Positions 21,756 to 31,145 of a stretch of DNA of 64,000 bases are shown piece by piece (the stretch's first letter is position 1; every line of letters begins with the position of its first letter). The position numbers and the translations under genes were made by a program. The notes beneath the pieces are model-generated. The model was not told the DNA's origin. It ran no database searches and was given only the letters and a program-made list of their open reading frames with translations. The stretch is from Corynebacterium imitans (GTDB taxonomy: Bacteria > Actinomycetota > Actinomycetes > Mycobacteriales > Mycobacteriaceae), in the NCBI RefSeq assembly GCF_000739455.1, contig NZ_CP009211.1, forward strand, positions 1,067,660 through 1,131,659. Reading direction: 5' to 3'.

Positions 21756-22768
21756 TCTTCCTCCTTAAGCAGTTCGATGCCGATCTCATCGACCCAGGCT
21801 TCTGTGTCACCGGCGACGTAGACCGCGCGGTGCGGCTTGTCCGGGTCCCACACGAGCATGGTGCGAAAACCGCCGGTCCCGCCGTTGTGGAAGGTGTATT
21901 CGTCGAGAGTTGCCCAGCCGTAGTCGGGTCGGCCGTGCTCGTCGACCCATTCGATGTAGCGCGCCATGTCGGCCGCAGTCGAGCGGATAGCGCCCGCCGG
22001 TGCCCAGCCGTTCATGTCCCAGGGTTCGGCCGCGCGCCCGTTGCTGGCTAGGCCGCGCCCGAGCTGCTGCTTGTCGACGCCCCCTGGCCCCGCCACGTAC
22101 GTATTCTTCATCCCCGCCGGCTCGAGGATCCGAGTGCGCACGAGTTCCTCGTAGGGCGTGTCAGTCGTGCGCGCTAGCAGCTGGCCGAGCAGCGCGTGCC
22201 CGTAGTTGGAGTAGGCTTCCTTGCCACGGTCCTTAAGCTCCATGTCCGGCGCAGCGGCGAGGATGTCTTCGGGGGAGTCGTTGCGGTACGCGTTGCCGCC
22301 TTCGGTGAGGTTGGCCCAGAGAATGTCGCCAATACCAAGCGGGCCCATCGCCTCAAGCCCGGCGGTGTGGTTGAGCAGCTCCTCGATGGTCACTGTATCG
22401 ATCGGTGTCCCGGATTCGCCGAGGATGTCGCCGACGGTGGTGTCGAGGGTGATCACGTCCTCGTCGATAAGCTGGCGCACGAGCTCCGCGTTGAACGTCT
22501 TGGTGATTGAGCCGATCTCGAACTCGGTGTGCTCGTCGGCCCCGAGCCCGCCGAAGGTGACCTCGCCTTGGTCGTAGACCAGTGCGGAGAGCGTGTGGTG
22601 GCCCGGCTCCGCCCTGGCTAAGCGTTCGAGGGCGGCGGCAAGTTGCGCATTGCCTTTGTGTTCTTCGGCCAGGGTGATCTGGCGAGGGCCGAAACCCAGC
22701 ATGAGTGCAGCAGTGACGAGCGCCGCGAGTGTGCCGACGCCGAGGGCACCGTACTTGAAATTCTGCAT
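21752..22768 (-). CDS. Beta-lactamase-family serine hydrolase, membrane-anchored
   Basis: The 338-residue protein has an N-terminal hydrophobic anchor (about 8-28) followed by a class C beta-lactamase/penicillin-binding-type domain: nucleophile S87 in GSITKTF (SxxK), the second motif YSNYGHALLG (YxN) and HNGGTGGFRT as the third. It should act outside the membrane on a peptide or ester bond, perhaps in cell-wall peptides. True beta-lactamase activity is unlikely but not excluded. It starts a three-gene operon with a small membrane protein and an ArsR-type regulator. Confidence 0.87.
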   Translation of the reverse strand: MQNFKYGALGVGTLAALVTAALMLGFGPRQITLAEEHKGNAQLAAALERLARAEPGHHTLSALVYDQGEVTFGGLGADEHTEFEIGSITKTFNAELVRQLIDEDVITLDTTVGDILGESGTPIDTVTIEELLNHTAGLEAMGPLGIGDILWANLTEGGNAYRNDSPEDILAAAPDMELKDRGKEAYSNYGHALLGQLLARTTDTPYEELVRTRILEPAGMKNTYVAGPGGVDKQQLGRGLASNGRAAEPWDMNGWAPAGAIRSTAADMARYIEWVDEHGRPDYGWATLDEYTFHNGGTGGFRTMLVWDPDKPHRAVYVAGDTEAWVDEIGIELLKEEE

Positions 22769-22784
22769 GGATTCTAGAATTCCA
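22768..22784. promoter_or_regulatory. AT-rich palindrome before the serine hydrolase
   Basis: ATTCTAGAAT is a perfect palindrome inside GATTCTAGAATTCC, immediately before the hydrolase start codon. A repressor bound here would block translation start and transcription. It shares the 8-mer TAGAATTC with the site before the ArsR-type gene. Confidence 0.45.
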
Positions 22785-22807
22785 AAAAGCTAGACTTGTG
22801 GCAAGAT

Positions 22808-23491
22808 TTAGCTCAGGATCGCGCCAATAATGCTGCCGAGGTCGCCGATCTGCGCGACCTCGGAGGCCAAAAAGTCCGGCCCGCCGACGCGCCCGACCAC
22901 GAGCACCAGGTCGGTACCTGGCAGGCGGGTGATAGACAGGGCAGTGTCCAGCAGCCACCAGGCCTCGGGGACCCACGTGTCAGCATCCGGCAGCAGGATG
23001 CGCGCCTTATCTACGTTCGCCATCTCGGGGTGCGAGCCGTCGTCCTCCGGCGCGGCTTGCGACGCCGCAACCCTGACCAAGCCGTCCTCGGTCTCGCGCA
23101 GTGCCACCGCCCACGAAGACGTCATCGAACGCGGGATCGCGCCGACGAGCTCTTCCATCGCGCGCTGCTCGTCACCTGCGGCTGACACGATGCGGGAGAG
23201 CATCTGGATCTGGCCGCGCCGATCCACGCGCCCGGTAAACGGCCGGATCGAATCCACCTCGGCACCCTGCACGGACGCGACGGCGGTAATCAGCGTATCC
23301 ACCATCGTGCCCGTGGGCAGTTCCACGACGATGTCGTCGGTGACCATGCCGGCTCCCTCTGATCCCGCCGCAGCCACGGTGTCCACAATGTCCACGGACT
23401 GGATGTTGGCGTCGATCATGCCGAACGCCTCCGCGAGCTCGCCGAGGCTGCCCGGGACGTCCGGAAGGGAAACGCGAATAAGGTAAGACAT
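22808..23491 (-). CDS. ACT-domain protein
   Basis: The 227-residue protein opens with an ACT domain: MSYLIRVSLPDVPGSLGELAEAFGMIDANIQSVDIV, then a second related beta-alpha region (IVVELPTGTMVDTLITAVAS). ACT domains bind amino acids to control enzymes, but no catalytic domain is fused here. The remaining half (ELVGAIPRSMTSSWAVAL to the end) is not assigned. A similar gene lies between ligA and gatC in C. glutamicum. ATG at 23491 is supported by TATAAC 7 nt upstream; a longer frame starting ten codons earlier is less likely. Confidence 0.82.
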   Translation of the reverse strand: MSYLIRVSLPDVPGSLGELAEAFGMIDANIQSVDIVDTVAAAGSEGAGMVTDDIVVELPTGTMVDTLITAVASVQGAEVDSIRPFTGRVDRRGQIQMLSRIVSAAGDEQRAMEELVGAIPRSMTSSWAVALRETEDGLVRVAASQAAPEDDGSHPEMANVDKARILLPDADTWVPEAWWLLDTALSITRLPGTDLVLVVGRVGGPDFLASEVAQIGDLGSIIGAILS

Positions 23492-23498
23492 GCACCCA

Positions 23499-23504
23499 GT
23501 TATA
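23499..23504 (-). promoter_or_regulatory. -10 box TATAAC for the ACT gene
   Basis: TATAAC ends 7 nt before the ATG at 23491, fixing this start and predicting a leaderless mRNA. Confidence 0.45.
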
Positions 23505-23579
23505 TCAGTCGGCCTGAACACTCGTCCGCGAAAGGGGCGTTACGCTGGCGAATCTTAACGGAAAGAAGGGAACGAACTC

Positions 23580-24818
23580 ATGCACGCGAACAACCTGCCA
23601 TCCGCACCAACCGCCGATACCGACCCGCGCGCGTACGGCGACACCCAGCTCGCCGCAGACCGCCGGCTTGTGCGCAGCGGCGACGAGGTCGTCGTGCTTG
23701 GCAATGCGCAAGCCCGCGCCGTCGCCGAGGATCCGGCCCACTATTCCTCCGGGGTGTCCCGCTTCATGCAGCTGCCCAACGGCCTCGACGGTGCGCAGCA
23801 CGAGCAATTTCGCTCGCTTATCGACGCCTACCTCACCCCCGAGGCACTCGACCCCTTCGAACCAGCGTTTCGGAAAGCCGCTCGCAGCGTAGCGGCCGAT
23901 ATTCGCGCCGGCAGGGCAGAAGGCATCTCACTTACAGAGCCCGTCGACGCGGTCGCCGACATCGGCGCGCCGTTTGCGGTGCGCGCCATGCTCGCGTGGC
24001 TCGGGTGGCCGGAGCACATGGAAACGCGCCTTATCGAATGGGTAGCAGACAACAACGCCGCGACCCGCTCCGGCGAGATTGAGCGCACCGCAGCGGTTGC
24101 AGAGGCCTTCGACGACATGATCCGCGAAGTGGTCGAGCCCTTGAAGGCCGGCACAGACGGCACCGCGCAAGCGCGTGACGCGCTTTCCCCCTTGCTCGGA
24201 AAAGACCACGCCTTCCCGGCACCAAGTGTGACCGAGCAACTGGTCAACGACAGAAGCCTCGGTCGCCCCCTCGAATTCGAAGAGCTCGTCTCCATACTGC
24301 GTAACTGGACCGCCGGGGACTTAAGCTCGATGGCCTACTGCATAGGCGTGTTGATCCACGCGCTTGCCGGCAACGAGCCGGTGCGGCGCCGCCTACACGC
24401 CGGGGTATCGCACGAAGAGTTCACTGCGATCGCGGATGAGATTCTGCGCCAAGACTCGCCCTTTGTCAGCAACCGGCGCGTGACCACCTGCCCGGTCAAC
24501 CTGGACGGGGTAGAGCTGCCAGAAGGCCAACGTGTCCGCATCCACTGGACAGCCGCGAACCGTGACCCAGACGCGGTCGGCGAGCCGGACGCATTTGCGC
24601 CAGGGGAGAGCGGCAACGCGGCCGCCAACCTGGTCTGGTGCGCAGGCCCGCACGCCTGCCCGGGCAAATACCTGTCCATGCTCGAGCTGAAGTGCTTTAC
24701 CGAAGAACTGCTCGCAGTCTTCGAGCTGACGCAGGTCGACGAGGGCGGAGCGCGCCGGGAGGCCTACCCGGTTGGGGGTTGGGCCGAGCTGCCGACCTAT
24801 CTCAAAGTGCGGGAGTAG
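23580..24818 (+). CDS. Cytochrome P450
   Basis: The 412-residue protein has the bacterial P450 hallmarks: the I-helix region WTAGDLSSMAY, the ExxR pair E287/R290 in DEILRQDSPF, and the haem-binding loop WCAGPHACPGKYLSMLELK with axial C360. The loop has Trp-Cys where many P450s have Phe at the start. No ferredoxin or reductase gene is adjacent, so electron partners must be elsewhere. The substrate is unknown. A good ribosome binding site (GAAAGAAGGGAACG) precedes the ATG. It sits between the ACT gene and gatC, which I recall as neighbours in C. glutamicum, so it may be an insertion. Confidence 0.92.
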   Translation: MHANNLPSAPTADTDPRAYGDTQLAADRRLVRSGDEVVVLGNAQARAVAEDPAHYSSGVSRFMQLPNGLDGAQHEQFRSLIDAYLTPEALDPFEPAFRKAARSVAADIRAGRAEGISLTEPVDAVADIGAPFAVRAMLAWLGWPEHMETRLIEWVADNNAATRSGEIERTAAVAEAFDDMIREVVEPLKAGTDGTAQARDALSPLLGKDHAFPAPSVTEQLVNDRSLGRPLEFEELVSILRNWTAGDLSSMAYCIGVLIHALAGNEPVRRRLHAGVSHEEFTAIADEILRQDSPFVSNRRVTTCPVNLDGVELPEGQRVRIHWTAANRDPDAVGEPDAFAPGESGNAAANLVWCAGPHACPGKYLSMLELKCFTEELLAVFELTQVDEGGARREAYPVGGWAELPTYLKVRE

Positions 24819-24899
24819 CGGCGCTCGCAGCTACCTCAGCGCCGTGACGTAAGATGAGTGTCGTTTTATTAACCACGTACACAAGAGATTGGAACCGTT

Positions 24900-25202
24900 T
24901 TGGCTGAGATTTCCCGCGAGGAGGTCGCCCGCATCGCCCGGCTTGCCCGCATCGCGCTGCAGGACGACGAGCTCGAGCAGATTTCCCAACAGCTCGACCA
25001 GATCATCGACGCTGTCTCGAAGGTGCAGAGTGTCGACACGGAGGGCGTAGAGCCGATGAGCCACCCGCACTCCATCGATGCGGGTATGCGCCCGGACGTG
25101 GAGAAGAAGACACTGACGCAGGCACAGGCGCTGGACCAGGCGCCCGAGGTGGAAGAGGAGCGCTTCGTTGTGCCGCAGATCCTGGGGGAGGCTGACGAGT
25201 AA
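24900..25202 (+). CDS. gatC: Asp/Glu-tRNA amidotransferase subunit C
   Basis: GatC is the small subunit of the amidotransferase that converts Glu-tRNA(Gln) to Gln-tRNA(Gln), and in many bacteria Asp-tRNA(Asn). The 100-residue sequence has the family start EISREEVARIARLARIAL and the mid-region IIDAVSKVQSVDTEGVEPM. Translation begins at TTG 24900, preceded by GGAACC; no nearby ATG or GTG fits. It abuts gatA directly. The window also encodes gatB, gltX and tRNA-Gln, the other parts of this route. Confidence 0.95.
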   Translation: MAEISREEVARIARLARIALQDDELEQISQQLDQIIDAVSKVQSVDTEGVEPMSHPHSIDAGMRPDVEKKTLTQAQALDQAPEVEEERFVVPQILGEADE

Positions 25203-26693
25203 ATGACCCAGCAGACGAACTACACCATTCCCGCGGAGGGCCTTGTGTCCAAGCCCGCCCACGAGCTGGCCCGCATGATCCAGGCCGGTGAGGTCACCTC
25301 CCGCGAGGTCACCCAGGCCTTTTTGGACCGCATCGCGGAAACCGACGAGACGCTCGGGGCCTTCCTCCACGTCGGCGCGGAGGAAGCGCTCGCTGCGGCA
25401 GACGCCGTCGACGCGCAGGTCAAGGCGGGCGAGGAACCCGCTTCTGCGCTCGCTGGCGTGCCGCTGGCGCTGAAGGACCTCCTGGTCACCACCGATGCGC
25501 CGACGACCGCTGCGTCGAAGATGCTTGAGGGCTACATGAGCCCGTATGACGCGACCGTCGTGAAGCACTTGCGCGAGGCGGGCATCCCGATTCTTGGCAA
25601 GACCAACCTCGACGAGTTCGCGATGGGCTCTTCCACCGAGAACTCCGCGTACAAGGTCACCCGCAACCCGCACGACATTGAGCGCGTGCCGGGCGGCTCT
25701 GGCGGCGGCACCGCGGCAGCGCTCGCAGCGGGCCAGGCACCGCTGGGCATCGGCACCGACACCGGCGGCTCGATTCGTCAGCCGGCGTCGCTGACCGGCA
25801 CCGTCGGGGTGAAGCCGACCTACGGCGGCGTGTCTCGCTACGGCGTCGTGGCGTGCGCCTCCTCCCTGGACCAGGTCGGCCCGTGCGCCAACACGGTGCT
25901 GGATACGGCTCTGCTACACGAGATCATCGGCGGCCACGACGAGTTCGACGCCACCAGCGTTGATCGCCCCGTGGGCTCGCTTGCCGACGCCGCCCGCGAG
26001 GGCGCATCCGGCGACCTCAACGGCGTGAGGATCGGCCGCATCAAGCAGTTCGCCCGCCCGGGCACCCAAGACGGCGTCAACGCGCGCATCGACGCAGCGT
26101 TTGCCCAGCTCGAGGCCCAAGGCGCGGAGATCGTGGAGGTCGACTGCCCGCGCTTCGACGACGTGATGGGCGCCTACTACATCATCCAGATGTCCGAGGT
26201 CTCCTCGAACCTCGCGCGCTTCGACGGCATGCGCTACGGCCTGCGCGCCGGCGACGATGGCAAGCACTCTGCTGAGCAGGTCATGGCCGCCACCCGCGGC
26301 GCAGGCTTCGGCGACGAGGTCAAGCGCCGCATCATCCTCGGCACCTACGCGCTCTCGGTGGGCTACTTCGACGCCTACTACCTGCAGGCCCAGCGCGTGC
26401 GCACCCTGATCGCGCAGGATTTCGCCCGCGCCTTCGAGCAGGTTGACGTGCTCGCGGGCCCGACCGTGCCCTCGACCGCCTTCAAGATCGGGGAGAAGGT
26501 CGACGACCCGCTGGCGATGTACAACTTCGACCTGTTCACCCTGCCGCTGAACCTCGCCGGCCTGCCGGGCATGTCCGTGCCTGCGGGCACCACCGAGGAC
26601 ACCGGCCTGCCGGTCGGCCTGCAGCTGATCGCCCCGGCCTTCGAGGACGCGCGCCTCTACCGCGTCGGTGCCGCTTTTGAAGCCGGCCGTTAA
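25203..26693 (+). CDS. gatA: Glutamyl-tRNA(Gln) amidotransferase subunit A
   Basis: GatA is the amidase subunit that releases ammonia from glutamine. The 496-residue protein has the amidase signature with catalytic K91 (LALKDLL), cis-serine S166 ([13 protein letters not shown]) and nucleophile S190 ([12 protein letters not shown]). The ATG follows the gatC TAA without a gap. Its last 26 nt overlap the start of an MFS gene in another frame. gatB lies 2.9 kb downstream, separated by the MFS, pfkA and mug genes. Confidence 0.97.
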   Translation: MTQQTNYTIPAEGLVSKPAHELARMIQAGEVTSREVTQAFLDRIAETDETLGAFLHVGAEEALAAADAVDAQVKAGEEPASALAGVPLALKDLLVTTDAPTTAASKMLEGYMSPYDATVVKHLREAGIPILGKTNLDEFAMGSSTENSAYKVTRNPHDIERVPGGSGGGTAAALAAGQAPLGIGTDTGGSIRQPASLTGTVGVKPTYGGVSRYGVVACASSLDQVGPCANTVLDTALLHEIIGGHDEFDATSVDRPVGSLADAAREGASGDLNGVRIGRIKQFARPGTQDGVNARIDAAFAQLEAQGAEIVEVDCPRFDDVMGAYYIIQMSEVSSNLARFDGMRYGLRAGDDGKHSAEQVMAATRGAGFGDEVKRRIILGTYALSVGYFDAYYLQAQRVRTLIAQDFARAFEQVDVLAGPTVPSTAFKIGEKVDDPLAMYNFDLFTLPLNLAGLPGMSVPAGTTEDTGLPVGLQLIAPAFEDARLYRVGAAFEAGR

Positions 26694-27987
26694 TCCCTGG
26701 AATACCCTCGCAGCCCTGGCTGCGGGGTATTTTCTTGTCCTGATCGATCAGGGCTTCATGCCCGTGATCACGCCGCTTTTGCCTTTCGACGTAGGCTCCG
26801 CCGTGTGGCTCACCAGCATCTACCTGCTGTGCACGGTGGCCCCGATGCCGGCGACGGGCAAACTCGGCGACGCCTTCGGGCAACGCGGCGTGTTCCTCAT
26901 CGGCCTTGCCATTTACGTGGCCGCGCTGGTGCTCGCGGGCGTGTCCTGGTCCTTCGGGTCTCTGATGGTGGCGCGAGGCCTGCAGGGCGCGGGTGCCGCG
27001 GCGTTCTTGCCGCAGGCGTTCGGGCTGATCCCGCGCGTGTTCTCGTCGGACACACAGGGGCGGGCGTTCGCCGCGTGGGGCGTGATCGGCTCGGTGGCGT
27101 CCCTGATCGGCCCGGTCGTCGGCGGGACAGTAGCTGACAGCCTCGGCTGGCGCGCGGCGTTTTTTGCCCAGGCGGCACTTGGGGCGGTGGCGCTGATCGC
27201 CGGACTGATCGCGCTGCCGCGACTGCCGCGCAGCGGCGAGCGGGTCGCCCTGCTGCCTGTGCTGCTTTCCTTCGGCGGCCTTGGGCTGCTGGTTTACGGC
27301 ATCCAGTTCGGGCAGTGGCCCTCGATCTTCTTCGGCGCGCTGCTAATCGGCGTGCTGGTGCGCTCAGCCCGCAACGGCACCGACAACGGATTTCTGCCCG
27401 TAGAGCTCATACTGCATCGCTCCTTCGCGCTAGGAGCCCTGGGCGTCGCCGCGATGGGCTTTAGCGTGGCGTCGATGTTCATCCCGCTGATGTACTGGCT
27501 GCAGACCGTCGCTGGTGCCTCACCGACCGCATCCGGCGCGATCACCGCGCCTATGTCAGTGTTCGCGTTGGTGCTGACCCCGGTCGCCGGGTACCTGACG
27601 GACCGGCGCAACCCGGGCAAGCTCTGCGCCGCTGGCTTCAGCATTTCCGCGGCCGGGCTGGCACTCGCTATCGCGCTGATCCACATGGGGGCGGGCGTGT
27701 GGTGGTTCACTGCCGTGACCTCGCTACTGGGCATCGGCGGTGCGTTCGTCTGGGCACCGAATGCGGCGGTGACCATGCGCGGCATCCCTGAGCACGAAAC
27801 CGGTGCCGCCTCCGGGCTCTACAACACCGTGCGCCAGGTCGGCAGCGTGCTCGGCGTCGCGCTCGTGGGTGCGGTGCTTGTGCGCGGCGACATCGAGCAG
27901 ACCGCGCACGTCGCGATGCTGCTGCCGCTCACGGCGATGCTTATCGGCGCAGCGAGCTCGTTAGCCCTGCGCCGCGACGTCGGGTGA
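26668..27987 (+). CDS. Major facilitator superfamily drug-efflux-type transporter
   Basis: The 439-residue protein is hydrophobic with about 12-13 spans. The A-type loop is [16 protein letters not shown], the next span has [19 protein letters not shown] (motif like DHA2 multidrug pumps), and [20 protein letters not shown] is motif C. It is on the short side for 14-span DHA2 pumps. The substrate is unknown. The start is GTG at 26668 inside the end of gatA; no better start lies downstream before the first span, so coupling to gatA is likely. Confidence 0.85.
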   Translation: MPLLKPAVNPWNTLAALAAGYFLVLIDQGFMPVITPLLPFDVGSAVWLTSIYLLCTVAPMPATGKLGDAFGQRGVFLIGLAIYVAALVLAGVSWSFGSLMVARGLQGAGAAAFLPQAFGLIPRVFSSDTQGRAFAAWGVIGSVASLIGPVVGGTVADSLGWRAAFFAQAALGAVALIAGLIALPRLPRSGERVALLPVLLSFGGLGLLVYGIQFGQWPSIFFGALLIGVLVRSARNGTDNGFLPVELILHRSFALGALGVAAMGFSVASMFIPLMYWLQTVAGASPTASGAITAPMSVFALVLTPVAGYLTDRRNPGKLCAAGFSISAAGLALAIALIHMGAGVWWFTAVTSLLGIGGAFVWAPNAAVTMRGIPEHETGAASGLYNTVRQVGSVLGVALVGAVLVRGDIEQTAHVAMLLPLTAMLIGAASSLALRRDVG

Positions 27988-28017
27988 GCTGGCTCGGCCT
28001 CGCGGCGGCGAACGCGC

Positions 28018-28023
28018 TAGGGT
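28018..28023 (+). promoter_or_regulatory. -10 box TAGGGT for pfkA
   Basis: TAGGGT ends 7 nt before the ATG at 28031. A weak GGTGGACGG could instead act as a ribosome binding site, so both modes are possible. Confidence 0.3.
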
Positions 28024-28030
28024 GGACGGT

Positions 28031-29062
28031 ATGCGACTTGCGACACTGACTTCCGGCGGCGACTGCCCAGGCTTGAACGCCGTCATCCGTGGAATTGTCC
28101 GCACTGCCAGCGCCGAGTACGGCTCCACCGTAGTCGGCTACCAGGACGGCTGGGTCGGCCTCATGGAAGACCGCCGCGTCGACCTGTACGACGACGCCTT
28201 CATTGACTCGATCCTGCTGCGCGGCGGCACTATCTTAGGCACCGGCCGCCTCCACCCGGACAAGTTCAAGGCTGGGCTGGACACGATCAAAGAGAACCTG
28301 GCCGACGCGGAGGTCGATGCGTTGATCGCCATCGGCGGCGAGGGCACCCTCAAGGGCGCGAAGTGGCTCTCCGACAACGGGATTCCCGTGGTCGGCGTGC
28401 CGAAAACAATTGACAACGACGTTGCGGCGACCGACTACACATTCGGCTTCGACACCGCTGTGTCCGTGGCCACCGACGCGATCGACCGGCTGCACACGAC
28501 TGCGGAATCGCACAACCGCATCCTCATCGTCGAGGTGATGGGCCGCCACGTCGGCTGGATCGCCCTGCACGCGGGCATGGCCGGCGGCGCGCACTACACC
28601 GTCATCCCGGAGGAACCCTTCGACATTGCCGATATCTGCAAGGCGATGGAACGGCGCTTCCAGATGGGGGAGAAGTACGGCATCGTCGTCGTCGCCGAGG
28701 GGGCCATCCCGAAAGAAGGCACCATGGACGGAGGCCTGGGCGAGGAAGACGAGTTCGGCCACATCACCTTCAACGGCATGGGCCAGATCGTCGCCGACGA
28801 GATCAAGAAGCGCCTGGGCTACGACGTGCGCACCACCGTGCTGGGCCACATCCAGCGCGGCGGCACACCGACAGCCTACGACCGCGTGCTGGCCACACGC
28901 TATGGCGTGCACGCGGCGCGCGCGGCGCACAACAACAACTTCGACACATGCGTGGCTCTGCACGGCGAGAACATCGAGCTCGTCCCGCTTGAGTCCGCGA
29001 TCGCGCAGCTGAAGACCGTGCCGGAGCACCGCTACACCACCGCCAAGGCGATGTTCGGCTAA
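28031..29062 (+). CDS. pfkA: 6-phosphofructokinase
   Basis: Phosphofructokinase makes fructose 1,6-bisphosphate in glycolysis. The 343-residue protein has [32 protein letters not shown] and [20 protein letters not shown], then [15 protein letters not shown] and [20 protein letters not shown]. The GGEGT loop has glycine where PPi-dependent enzymes have aspartate, pointing to ATP as phosphate donor. ATG at 28031 is used; GTG at 28022 is in frame but less likely. It abuts the mug gene. Confidence 0.95.
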   Translation: MRLATLTSGGDCPGLNAVIRGIVRTASAEYGSTVVGYQDGWVGLMEDRRVDLYDDAFIDSILLRGGTILGTGRLHPDKFKAGLDTIKENLADAEVDALIAIGGEGTLKGAKWLSDNGIPVVGVPKTIDNDVAATDYTFGFDTAVSVATDAIDRLHTTAESHNRILIVEVMGRHVGWIALHAGMAGGAHYTVIPEEPFDIADICKAMERRFQMGEKYGIVVVAEGAIPKEGTMDGGLGEEDEFGHITFNGMGQIVADEIKKRLGYDVRTTVLGHIQRGGTPTAYDRVLATRYGVHAARAAHNNNFDTCVALHGENIELVPLESAIAQLKTVPEHRYTTAKAMFG

Positions 29063-29581
29063 ATGCGCGACCGGATCACCGATCCCTGCCGCCTGCTGGT
29101 GGTCGGGATCAACCCCGGTCGCTTGAGCTACGCCCACGACGCCCCCTTCGCACATCCCGGCAACCGTTTCTGGCCCGCCTTTGAACGCGCGGGCATCACC
29201 CCGTACCGCGTCGACGCGACGGGCGGGATTTCGGAGGAAGACGCGGCGATGCTCGCCGAGCTGGGCATCGGCTTTACGAACTTCGTCGACCGCATGACGC
29301 CGCGCGCCGCGGACCTGAAGCGCGAGGAGCTTGTTGCTGGCGGAGAAAGGGTGCGGGTGTGCGTCGAAAAGCATAAGCCTCGCGCGGTAATGGTGGTGGG
29401 CATCGGTGCCTACCGCGACGCGTACCGCAAGCCTGGCGCCACCCGCGGGCTGCAACCGGAGCTCCTTGCTGGCGTGCCTGTGTGGGTGGTGGGCAACCCG
29501 AGCGGGCTCAACGCGCACGAAACGGTCGACACGCTGGCGGAAAGTTACCGCGAGGTGTGGGAGGCGAGCGTCGGGAAGTAG
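29063..29581 (+). CDS. mug: Mismatch-specific uracil/thymine DNA glycosylase (Mug)
   Basis: The 172-residue protein matches the Mug family, which removes U or T mispaired with G. Motif 1 is [22 protein letters not shown] (about 12-33, with GINPG the water-activating loop), and the intercalation motif is [10 protein letters not shown] (about 144-153). Its ATG directly follows the pfkA TAA, so the two are co-translated. The 12-bp motif at 29361-29372 encodes CVEK here, a different frame from other copies. Confidence 0.9.
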   Translation: MRDRITDPCRLLVVGINPGRLSYAHDAPFAHPGNRFWPAFERAGITPYRVDATGGISEEDAAMLAELGIGFTNFVDRMTPRAADLKREELVAGGERVRVCVEKHKPRAVMVVGIGAYRDAYRKPGATRGLQPELLAGVPVWVVGNPSGLNAHETVDTLAESYREVWEASVGK

Positions 29582-29584
29582 GAT
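29579..29584 (+). promoter_or_regulatory. -10 box TAGGAT for gatB
   Basis: TAGGAT overlaps the mug stop codon and ends 7 nt before the gatB ATG. Confidence 0.4.
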
Positions 29585-29591
29585 AGAGCGC

Positions 29592-31091
29592 ATGACTGCC
29601 TACGACTTGATGGATTACGACGAAGTACTGGAAAAGTACGACCCCGTGATGGGCCTCGAGGTGCACGTGGAGCTTGCGACGGAGACGAAGATGTTCTCCA
29701 CGTCTTCCGCGCACTTCGGTGCCGCGCCGAACACGAACATCGACCCGGTTTCGCTCGGCCTGCCGGGCGCACTGCCGGTGGTCAACGCGAAGGGCGTCGA
29801 GTGGGCGATCAAGATCGGCCTGGCGCTGAACTGCAAGATTGCCGAGAGCTCCCGGTTCGCGCGCAAGAACTACTTTTACCCGGACCAGCCGAAGAACTAC
29901 CAGATCTCGCAGTACGACGAGCCGATTGCCTACGACGGCTACCTCGACGTGCAGCTCGAGGACGGCACCGAGTGGCGCGTCGAGATCGAGCGCGCTCATA
30001 TGGAGGAGGACACCGGCAAGCTGACGCACCTCGGCTCGACGTCGGGGCGCATCACCGGCGCGACTGCCTCGCTGGTGGACTGCAACCGCGCGGGCGTGCC
30101 GCTGATCGAGATTGTGACCAAGCCGATCATCGGCGCCGGCGAGCGCGCGCCCGAGGTGGCTAAGGCGTATGTCGGCGCACTGCGCGAGCTGGTCAAGGCG
30201 CTGGGCGTCTCCGACGCGCGCATGGACCAGGGCTCGATGCGCTGCGACGCCAACGTGTCGCTGCGCCCGATCGGGCAGGACGAATTCGGCACCCGTACCG
30301 AGACGAAGAACATCAACTCACTGAAGTCGGTCGAGCAGGCCGTCCGCTTCGAGATGCAGCGTCAGGCCGCCGCGCTGGAAAACGGCGAGGAGATCGTCCA
30401 GGAGACCCGCCACTACCAGGAAAAGGACGGCTCCACCTCGAAGGGCCGTCCGAAGGAGGAGGCGAGCGAGTACCGCTACTTCAACGACCCGGACTTGCCG
30501 CCGGTGATCGCGAAGCCGGAGTGGGTCGAGGAGATCCGCCAGACGCTGCCGGAGCTGCCGTGGGTGCGCCGCGCGCGCATCCAGGAGGAGTGGCAGCTGC
30601 CGGAGAAGGAGTTCCGCGACCTGGTCAACGCGGGCGCGCTCGATCTGGTGGTGGACACCGTCGAGGCCGGCACCACGCCGGACGAGGCGCGCGCCTGGTG
30701 GGTCTCCTACATCCAGGCAAAGGCGAACGAGGCGGGCAAGGAACTCGACGCACTCGGCGTCGAGCCGACGGACGTCGCCCGCGTGGTGGAGCTGGTCAAG
30801 GAAGGCAAGCTGACCACCAAGCTGGGCCGCCAGGCCATCGACGGCGTGATCGCGGGTGAGGGCCGCGTGGACGAGGTCGTCGCCGCCCGTGGGCTCGAGG
30901 TTGTGCGCGATGATGGCGCGATCGAGAAGGCCATCGACGAGGCGCTTGCTGCCAACCCGGACATCGTGGAGAAGTACCGGGCGGGCAACAAGAAGGTCAC
31001 CGGCGCAATTGTCGGCGCGGTGATGAAGGCGACCCAGGGCAAGGCCGACCCGGGTGAGGTCAACAAGATGATCGCCCAGAAGCTCGCTTAG
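29592..31091 (+). CDS. gatB: Asp/Glu-tRNA amidotransferase subunit B
   Basis: GatB binds the misacylated tRNA and activates its side chain. The 499-residue protein has the signature [20 protein letters not shown], the site [17 protein letters not shown], the [11 protein letters not shown] loop (as [10 protein letters not shown]), and the C-terminal GatB/YqeY helical tail ending [20 protein letters not shown]. An upstream open frame exists, but ATG at 29592 is fixed by the family start and a -10 box 7 nt away. It works with gatC and gatA encoded nearby. Confidence 0.97.
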   Translation: MTAYDLMDYDEVLEKYDPVMGLEVHVELATETKMFSTSSAHFGAAPNTNIDPVSLGLPGALPVVNAKGVEWAIKIGLALNCKIAESSRFARKNYFYPDQPKNYQISQYDEPIAYDGYLDVQLEDGTEWRVEIERAHMEEDTGKLTHLGSTSGRITGATASLVDCNRAGVPLIEIVTKPIIGAGERAPEVAKAYVGALRELVKALGVSDARMDQGSMRCDANVSLRPIGQDEFGTRTETKNINSLKSVEQAVRFEMQRQAAALENGEEIVQETRHYQEKDGSTSKGRPKEEASEYRYFNDPDLPPVIAKPEWVEEIRQTLPELPWVRRARIQEEWQLPEKEFRDLVNAGALDLVVDTVEAGTTPDEARAWWVSYIQAKANEAGKELDALGVEPTDVARVVELVKEGKLTTKLGRQAIDGVIAGEGRVDEVVAARGLEVVRDDGAIEKAIDEALAANPDIVEKYRAGNKKVTGAIVGAVMKATQGKADPGEVNKMIAQKLA

Positions 31092-31098
31092 CGACGCC

Positions 31099-31138
31099 AA
31101 AAAGAGGCGCCCCCGTTATTCGGGAGCGCCTCTTTTTA
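31099..31138. terminator. Strong bidirectional terminator after gatB
   Basis: AAAAAGAGGCGCCCCCG and CGGGAGCGCCTCTTTTT form a long stem with a TTATT-type loop. A T-run follows on both strands, so it can end gatB and the converging transporter gene. Confidence 0.88.
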
Positions 31139-31145
31139 TGTGCCT

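Noticed and set aside
28235..29593. 452-codon minus-strand frame opposite pfkA and mug
   Set aside because: Shadow frame; Arg/His/Val-rich sequence typical of antisense GC-rich codons.
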